Positions 15,628 through 20,224 of a stretch of 20,224 nt of DNA are shown one piece after another (the first letter of the stretch is position 1; each line of letters starts with the position of its first letter). This DNA is from JANQKX01 sp039028695. Lineage in GTDB: Bacteria; Pseudomonadota; Alphaproteobacteria; Kiloniellales; Kiloniellaceae. The stretch is from assembly GCA_039028695.1 (NCBI GenBank), contig JBCCHN010000092.1, positions 1 to 20,224 of the forward strand, in the 5' to 3' direction. The notes under the pieces were generated by a model. The model did not search any database, was not told where the DNA came from, and worked only from the letters and a program-made list of their open reading frames with translations. A program made the translations under genes and the position numbers.

Positions 15628-16668
15628 ATGCACGTCGGACATACCTTCCGTCCCTTTTTGGCACTGCCCTTGGTTGGCATGCTTTTCCTTTCCGCCTGTG
15701 AAAAAGCTGATTCGATTGCAAGCGACGCCTTTGAGTCCCTTGAAAGTTTCGCCTCCTTTGGCGATTCAGACTCGATCTCGAATACCGAGGATTTCCCGAT
15801 TTGGAGCACCGATGCACAAGGGGAGGTGATGGAAATCCCGGCCGGGGACCGGCACCTTCACCAAGCTCTCAAATCGGTGGTCGCCCAAATCCAAGGTCAC
15901 TCGACAGGCCAAATCTGGGAGAGTTTTGGCGTGTCCCTGCGGCGTCAAAATCCCTATGTGGACCCGGCTCTCAAAGACTTTTACGTTGCACGGGCGGTGG
16001 CCTTGGAGGCTTCCGGTCCAGACCATACAGGCAGAGACCGGAAGCTGGCCGGCACCATCATTTTTGCCGATGACGCAAACCGCACGGCCGTGGTCGCCTA
16101 CCAAATGACCATTTCCGGCAATCAGCAAGCCACCCTGGGACCGTCGATTGGCCAGACTATCGCTATCCGCGAAGCTATCGTCTTTCCGGTTTATGCGGAG
16201 CAGCCAACCGTTTCCCTCTTTGTGGCGCCAGTCGCCACAATGGAACAGCAGGGTGCCTCATTGGTCGGCAACTTCGAGCGTTTCCAGGCAACGGCGATTG
16301 ATGCCGCTTTGCCGATCAACCAGTCCACGGCCCTTCCGATCGGCGAAGGCGACTACCTTTATATGGCGTTCGTGCGAAGCCAATTGGCACCAGGCGACCG
16401 GTTGCAAATTGAATATGTGAGCCGGCCGGACCAACAGCGCGGCGACCGATTGAACAGCTACTACCGGGTTTACGAGGGGGGTTGGGCCGTTGCCATGGTT
16501 CGACGGACCACCAACCTGACCGCCGAAAAGGGATGGATTCGCTTGACCTTACTCCCCGAAAAGACAGGTGCACGTAGTGGCAATGGCCCGCGCACCATCG
16601 GCCTTTTTGCTGCCGGTGCCCCGGACACGGCCCTGCAACGGGCCCAATCCTCCGCCAAAGGAGAATAA
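15628..16668 (+). CDS. Lipoprotein of unknown function
   Basis: The 346-residue protein has a lipoprotein signal peptide ending in the lipobox LSAC, so Cys24 should be lipidated and the protein anchored at a membrane facing the periplasm. Glu, not Asp, follows the Cys, mildly favouring the outer membrane by the E. coli sorting rule. After an acidic, Ser-rich linker (about 25-58) there is a 290-residue domain with many short hydrophobic strands (VAYQMTISGN, DYLYMAFVRSQL, RLQIEYVSR, YYRVYEGGWAVAMVRR), suggesting a beta-rich fold. I recognise no family. ATG 15628 has TGGAG seven bases upstream and is preferred over the TTG at 15616. It is followed after one base by the next gene, so they are probably one operon. 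Confidence 0.8.
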   Translation: MHVGHTFRPFLALPLVGMLFLSACEKADSIASDAFESLESFASFGDSDSISNTEDFPIWSTDAQGEVMEIPAGDRHLHQALKSVVAQIQGHSTGQIWESFGVSLRRQNPYVDPALKDFYVARAVALEASGPDHTGRDRKLAGTIIFADDANRTAVVAYQMTISGNQQATLGPSIGQTIAIREAIVFPVYAEQPTVSLFVAPVATMEQQGASLVGNFERFQATAIDAALPINQSTALPIGEGDYLYMAFVRSQLAPGDRLQIEYVSRPDQQRGDRLNSYYRVYEGGWAVAMVRRTTNLTAEKGWIRLTLLPEKTGARSGNGPRTIGLFAAGAPDTALQRAQSSAKGE

Positions 16669-16669
16669 G

Positions 16670-17257
16670 ATGTTTCAAAAAGCCTCAAGGGCAATCGCCT
16701 TGACCGTCCTTCTAATTGGCCCCGCCGTTTTGGGACCTCAAAGCAGCGCCTGGGCCAGTGGCGGCGACGGCGGCAACAAATTTGGGTCTAGTTTCGAAAA
16801 TGCCGGCGATTTTTTCGCCGCCTTTTTGGCGACCGGCAGCCCCATCGCAGCGGCCCGCGCCATTGGTGCGGATGAAGAAGAGATTGATCGGGAGATGCGC
16901 GCCAACAAAGCCCGCGCCAAGGCCGCGCAGGTAATTGCCGATCAGCCTGAGCCCAGCGCCACCTCCTCACGGCCGTCTCGTGAAGACGGATCGACCCACT
17001 TTATCAAGGATACCCGCAACATTTTTCTGAACCCCGAGCGGGTCAATCAATACCGAAGCTATGTTGTCACCGAGTGGGGTGACGCAAACGATAACGATGA
17101 TCCCAATGCCGAAGGGGGCTTTTTCCGCGAAGCCGGGTCGTTTGCCTATGGTGTCTATCTGGGCAATGCAGACAAAGGTCGCGATGATGCAAATTCGGAG
17201 TCGACCCTGAAGCAGGCGCCCAATTTCTATGCCTATGGGGCTGATGGCTTGGAATGA
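16670..17257 (+). CDS. Small exported protein of unknown function
   Basis: The 195-residue protein starts at ATG 16670, one base after the lipoprotein stop, with GGAG in the end of that gene. Residues 1-29 are a signal peptide with an A-W-A cleavage site. The mature protein begins with a Gly-rich SGGDGGN segment. A predicted helical stretch (about 38-90) follows, with GDFFAAFLATGSPIAAARAIG and a charged coiled part with many Ala, Arg and Glu. A disordered Pro/Ser piece comes next, then a C-terminal part rich in Asp, Asn and aromatics (YRSYVVTEWGD, FAYGVYLGN). I recognise no family. The tight coupling suggests it acts with the lipoprotein in the periplasm, but that is inference. A hairpin with A- and T-runs lies shortly downstream. 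Confidence 0.75.
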   Translation: MFQKASRAIALTVLLIGPAVLGPQSSAWASGGDGGNKFGSSFENAGDFFAAFLATGSPIAAARAIGADEEEIDREMRANKARAKAAQVIADQPEPSATSSRPSREDGSTHFIKDTRNIFLNPERVNQYRSYVVTEWGDANDNDDPNAEGGFFREAGSFAYGVYLGNADKGRDDANSESTLKQAPNFYAYGADGLE

Positions 17258-17271
17258 CTTTGGGATTGGGT

Positions 17272-17292
17272 CGAAAAAACAACATTTTTTCG
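17272..17292. terminator. A/T-tract perfect hairpin between the secreted protein and the TTC38-like gene
   Basis: CGAAAAAA (17272-17279), a five-base loop CAACA, and TTTTTTCG (17285-17292) make a perfect 8-bp stem. It starts 15 bases after the stop of the secreted-protein gene. The T-tract lies within the stem, unlike a usual intrinsic terminator, but it could act weakly in both directions or be a protein-binding site. Confidence 0.4.
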
Positions 17293-17297
17293 GGCAT

Positions 17298-17325
17298 TTG
17301 CCTTTGGGCGGCATCGTGCGATACT
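17298..17325 (+). promoter_or_regulatory. Candidate promoter of the TTC38-like/CoA-transferase pair
   Basis: TTGCCT (17298-17303) and, after 16 bases, GATACT (17320-17325) each match the sigma-70 consensus in 4 of 6 positions. The leader would be about 35 bases to the ATG at 17365, which has GGAG seven bases upstream. Confidence 0.35.
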
Positions 17326-17364
17326 CCGTATTGAATGGTGGAGTCGTCGACGCGGAGAAAAATA

Positions 17365-18747
17365 ATGAGCCTGCCCGATGTCAGAGGTGTTCCCACATCT
17401 TCAGATAATCAATCCTCGCTGGATACTTTCGAAGTTGCCCTCAATGAGGCCTTGAGCATTCGCGGTGACGCGGTGGCAACGATTGATGGTGGGCTTGAGG
17501 CTGACCCCGCTTTTGTAATGGGTCATTGCCTGCGCGCGTCGCTACAACTGATGGCGATGGAGCGGGCTTTGTTGCCCGACGTGGCGCGCCAGGTCGAATT
17601 GGCGGAAAGCCTGACCGGCGCCGCCAATCATCGCGAGCGAGGCCATATTGCCGCCGCCCGCGCCTGGCTTCGGGGCAACCTTGAGGAGGCCGTGGGGCAT
17701 TGGGAGGCGGTCCTGCTGGAGTTTCCCCTCGACCTTCTGGCCTTGTTTTCTGCTCACATGGCGGATTTTTACCTGGGCGACCCCGTGCAAATGCGCGACC
17801 GTATCGCCCGCGCGAGGCGAGCCTGGACCCCGGACGTGCCGGGCTTCGGCTTTGTCTTGGGCATGCATGCCTTTTGCCTGGAGGAGAGTGGCGACTATAG
17901 CCAAGCCGAGGAGATGGCCCGCCATGCCGTGGAGATAAACTCAAAGGACGTTTACGCCATTCATGCAGCCGCCCACGTGATGGAGATGCAGGGGCGTCAG
18001 CAAGACGGCATCGATTGGATGACCGCGCGCAAAAGCGATTGGGTCGACAGCGGCTTTTCCATTCACCTCTGGTGGCACCTGGGCCTTTATCATCTGGAGC
18101 TGGGCCAGATCGACAGAGTCATCGAAATCTACGACGAAGGCGTACGCAACAAGAGCTCGGAAATTTCATTGGAGGAGCTGGATGCGGCGGCCATGCTGTG
18201 GCGCCTCAATCTCATGGGTGTGGACGTTAGCCACCGCTGGGGCGAGTTGGCAGACAAGTGGGAGCCCAGCGCCGAGGATACCCACTATGCCTTTAACGAC
18301 ATGCACGCCATGATGACCTTTGCCGGAGATGGTCGGGACATGGCGGCCGCCCGCCTATTGGCCGCCGCGGCCAGCTACGTGACCGAGCGGGGCGGCACCA
18401 ACGCCAACATGACCAAGGAAGCGGGCATTCCCATTTGCCGGGGCCTGCTCGCCTTTAGCCGGGAGAACTACGAGGCGACTGTCGATCTGCTATTGCCCGT
18501 GCGCTACAAATCCTTTGTATTCGGTGGTAGTTACGCCCAGCGCGACGTTATCTCCCTGACCCTGATTGAGGCTGCCTTGCGGGCCAAACGATATAATCTG
18601 GCCCATGCCTTGTTGGCAGAACGGATCGCGCTGAAGCCTTCGAGCCCCCTGAATTGGCGATCTATGGCCCGGGCACTGGACGGCTTGAACGACGCGGTGG
18701 GTGCTCAAAAGGCTTGGACCCGGGCGGCCGAGTTGGTCGCCGCGTGA
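17365..18747 (+). CDS. TTC38-family tetratricopeptide repeat protein
   Basis: The 460-residue protein matches the TTC38 family (tetratricopeptide repeat protein 38), which is present in animals and many proteobacteria and lacks a known reaction. Hallmarks are NHRERGHIAAARAWLRG in the first third, IHAAAHVMEMQGRQQDG (about 195-211), IHLWWHLGLYHLELG near 233-247, and DAAAMLWRLNLMG followed by FNDMHAMM. The repeats form helical hairpins that probably bind a partner protein. No signal peptide is seen, so it is cytoplasmic. The ATG at 17365 is preferred over an in-frame extension to 17335 because of the GGAG spaced seven bases away. Its TGA overlaps the GTG of the CoA-transferase by four bases, so the two are translationally coupled and may form one functional unit. 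Confidence 0.92.
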   Translation: MSLPDVRGVPTSSDNQSSLDTFEVALNEALSIRGDAVATIDGGLEADPAFVMGHCLRASLQLMAMERALLPDVARQVELAESLTGAANHRERGHIAAARAWLRGNLEEAVGHWEAVLLEFPLDLLALFSAHMADFYLGDPVQMRDRIARARRAWTPDVPGFGFVLGMHAFCLEESGDYSQAEEMARHAVEINSKDVYAIHAAAHVMEMQGRQQDGIDWMTARKSDWVDSGFSIHLWWHLGLYHLELGQIDRVIEIYDEGVRNKSSEISLEELDAAAMLWRLNLMGVDVSHRWGELADKWEPSAEDTHYAFNDMHAMMTFAGDGRDMAAARLLAAAASYVTERGGTNANMTKEAGIPICRGLLAFSRENYEATVDLLLPVRYKSFVFGGSYAQRDVISLTLIEAALRAKRYNLAHALLAERIALKPSSPLNWRSMARALDGLNDAVGAQKAWTRAAELVAA

Positions 18748-20159
18748 CGGCGCGGGATCAGCTCAAATCCCTCTGGCATAATGCCGGTCTTCCAAATGAA
18801 GCCCTAAACCATATCGAACTGACGGGCACCGATCCGGTTCTGCCGTCGTCCTATCGGGTCGGCTGTTTAGCACAGTGCTCCGTTGCCGCCGCGCATCTAG
18901 CGGCCGCCGAGATATTTTATCTGCGCAACGGACAAAGGCCCAAAGTGTCGGTGAATATGTTGGCCGCCAGCCTTGAGTTCCGAAGCGAAAGGATGGTGCG
19001 GGTCGACGGCGGACCGGCGCCCGAACTTTGGGACCCCATCGCCGGTGCCTATCTCTGCGGCGATGGGCGATGGGTGCGTATTCACACCAATTTTCCCCAC
19101 CATCGAGACGGCATTCTCGCCATCTTGAACTGTCCCGCCGAGCGTGAGGCCGTTGCACTGGCCCTCAAGGATTGGACCGGCGCCGATTTCGAGGAAGCGG
19201 CCAGTGCGGCCGGCATGATCGCAGCCTTGTTGCGCAGCCCGGAAGAATGGCAGGCCCATGCGCAAAGTCGAGCCGTTGCCGCCCTGCCCTTGGTGTCGAT
19301 TCAAAAAATCGACGAGGCACCGCCGGAGCCGCTTGGCAGCGGTGAACGCCCCTTACAGGAACTGCGGGTACTGGATCTGACAAGGATTATCGCAGGCCCG
19401 GTCTGCGGAAGGGTTCTGGCGTCTCATGGGGCCGATGTCTTGCGGATCACCTCCCCTCACCTGCCCAGCGTGCAAACCGCGGTGATGGACAACGGCCGGG
19501 GTAAGCTGACCGCGCACCTGGATCTGCGCCGAAGCGAGAACGCCGATCGATTAAGGCATCTTATTAAAGAGAGCGATATCTTTTTGCAGAGCTATCGGCC
19601 CGGCGCCCTAGCAAAGTTGGGTTTTGCACCGCAGAGGCTCGCAAGCTTGCGGCCAGGGATTATTTCCCTCTCCCTATCCGCCTACGGCGAAGAAGGACCC
19701 TGGGGCGGCAAGCGAGGCTTCGATTCAATCGTGCAGACGGTCAGCGGCATCAATTTTCGGGAAAGCCAAGCCCACCAAGTCGATTTAGCACAAGAGCCGC
19801 CCCGTGCCCTGCCCTGTCAAGCCTTGGATCACGGCAGCGGATTTCTTCTCGCCTTTGCCGCTATGGTCTGCCTCTACCGGCGGGCCACCGAAGGGGGATC
19901 TTGGCATGCCAGCGTGTGCCTGGCGCGAACCGGACAGTGGCTGCAAGAAATGGGTCCCTTGGAAAAGGGCATGACCTGTCCCGAGCCGACCCAACAACAA
20001 ATCGACAGCTGCTTAGAGGAGGTTCCATCGGGCTATGGCCGCCTGACCGCGGTTCGGCCTTCGGGGCGCATAGGCTTCGGCGATCTGGACCTTAGTCCCC
20101 GCATGGTCCGTCCGTCCTTGCCCTTGGGGTCAAACTTGGCCCAATGGCCACCAAGGTAA
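18744..20159 (+). CDS. Family III (CaiB/BaiF) CoA-transferase with rearranged halves
   Basis: This 471-residue protein starts at a GTG (18744-18746) that overlaps the TTC38-like stop as GTGA. Family III enzymes move CoA between carboxylic acids through an Asp-bound anhydride intermediate. The family's N-terminal core motif sits late here: LQELRVLDLTRIIAGPVCGR begins near residue 207. The catalytic Asp is probably Asp362 (QALDHGSGF). The first 200 residues instead look like the downstream half of a CaiB domain: AAAEIFYLRNGQRPKVSVNML, then DGRWVRIHTNFPHH and SPEEWQAHAQSRA. So the order appears to be second half, then first half, with a short tail RPSLPLG. Substrate unknown. No signal peptide; cytoplasmic. 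Confidence 0.88.
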   Translation: MTARDQLKSLWHNAGLPNEALNHIELTGTDPVLPSSYRVGCLAQCSVAAAHLAAAEIFYLRNGQRPKVSVNMLAASLEFRSERMVRVDGGPAPELWDPIAGAYLCGDGRWVRIHTNFPHHRDGILAILNCPAEREAVALALKDWTGADFEEAASAAGMIAALLRSPEEWQAHAQSRAVAALPLVSIQKIDEAPPEPLGSGERPLQELRVLDLTRIIAGPVCGRVLASHGADVLRITSPHLPSVQTAVMDNGRGKLTAHLDLRRSENADRLRHLIKESDIFLQSYRPGALAKLGFAPQRLASLRPGIISLSLSAYGEEGPWGGKRGFDSIVQTVSGINFRESQAHQVDLAQEPPRALPCQALDHGSGFLLAFAAMVCLYRRATEGGSWHASVCLARTGQWLQEMGPLEKGMTCPEPTQQQIDSCLEEVPSGYGRLTAVRPSGRIGFGDLDLSPRMVRPSLPLGSNLAQWPPR

Positions 20160-20224
20160 GCATGGCCATGAGTGGGTTGGTTCTGTTGGAAGAGGCGATT
20201 AAACTAGTTTTCCTATAGCCACTA

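Noticed and set aside
20161..20170. CATGGCCATG palindrome after the CoA-transferase stop
   Set aside because: A 10-base palindrome is expected by chance and is not followed by a T-run.

Overview
The window looks like ordinary chromosome of an alphaproteobacterium, probably Rhodospirillales-like. This rests on the G+C-rich composition, frequent GTG/TTG starts, the two-subunit glycyl-tRNA synthetase, and the glyQ-glyS-ppdK order. The assignment is an inference from gene families and order, not from a marker search. I saw no rRNA, tRNA, CRISPR array, insertion sequence, integrase or phage gene.

Layout. Bases 1-6459 form a minus-strand housekeeping block: glyQ and glyS (8-bp overlap), then ppdK (pyruvate phosphate dikinase), then the start of a HAD-family hydrolase that runs off the left edge. 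A 332-bp gap holds a 9-bp perfect inverted repeat and a candidate promoter for the divergent MFS transporter at 6792-8093. Bases 8109-11918 carry four minus-strand genes: a small exported protein, an M24 creatinase/prolidase-type enzyme with a TTG start, a GNAT acetyltransferase, and a three-domain rhodanese in which only the middle domain keeps the catalytic cysteine.

From 12015 to 15414 there are three enzymes of probable amino-acid or N-heterocycle metabolism. They are an M29/NicX-like metalloenzyme, a convergent DpkA-like imino-acid reductase of the malate/lactate dehydrogenase type 2 family, and a divergent PLP aminotransferase. The last two share a promoter region with an 8-bp direct repeat. 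Their joint presence with the M24 enzyme hints at small amino or imino acid catabolism, but the sequence does not prove a single pathway.

Bases 15628-18747 and 18744-20159 are on the plus strand. First comes a pair of unrecognised exported proteins, a lipoprotein and a small secreted protein, one base apart. Then come a TTC38-like TPR protein and a family III (CaiB/BaiF) CoA-transferase that overlap by GTGA.

The most interesting items are the CoA-transferase, whose two halves appear to be in reversed order; the rhodanese with two cysteine-less domains; and the orphan lipoprotein/secreted-protein pair. I did not find a clear new multi-gene system, and most of the window is conventional metabolism.
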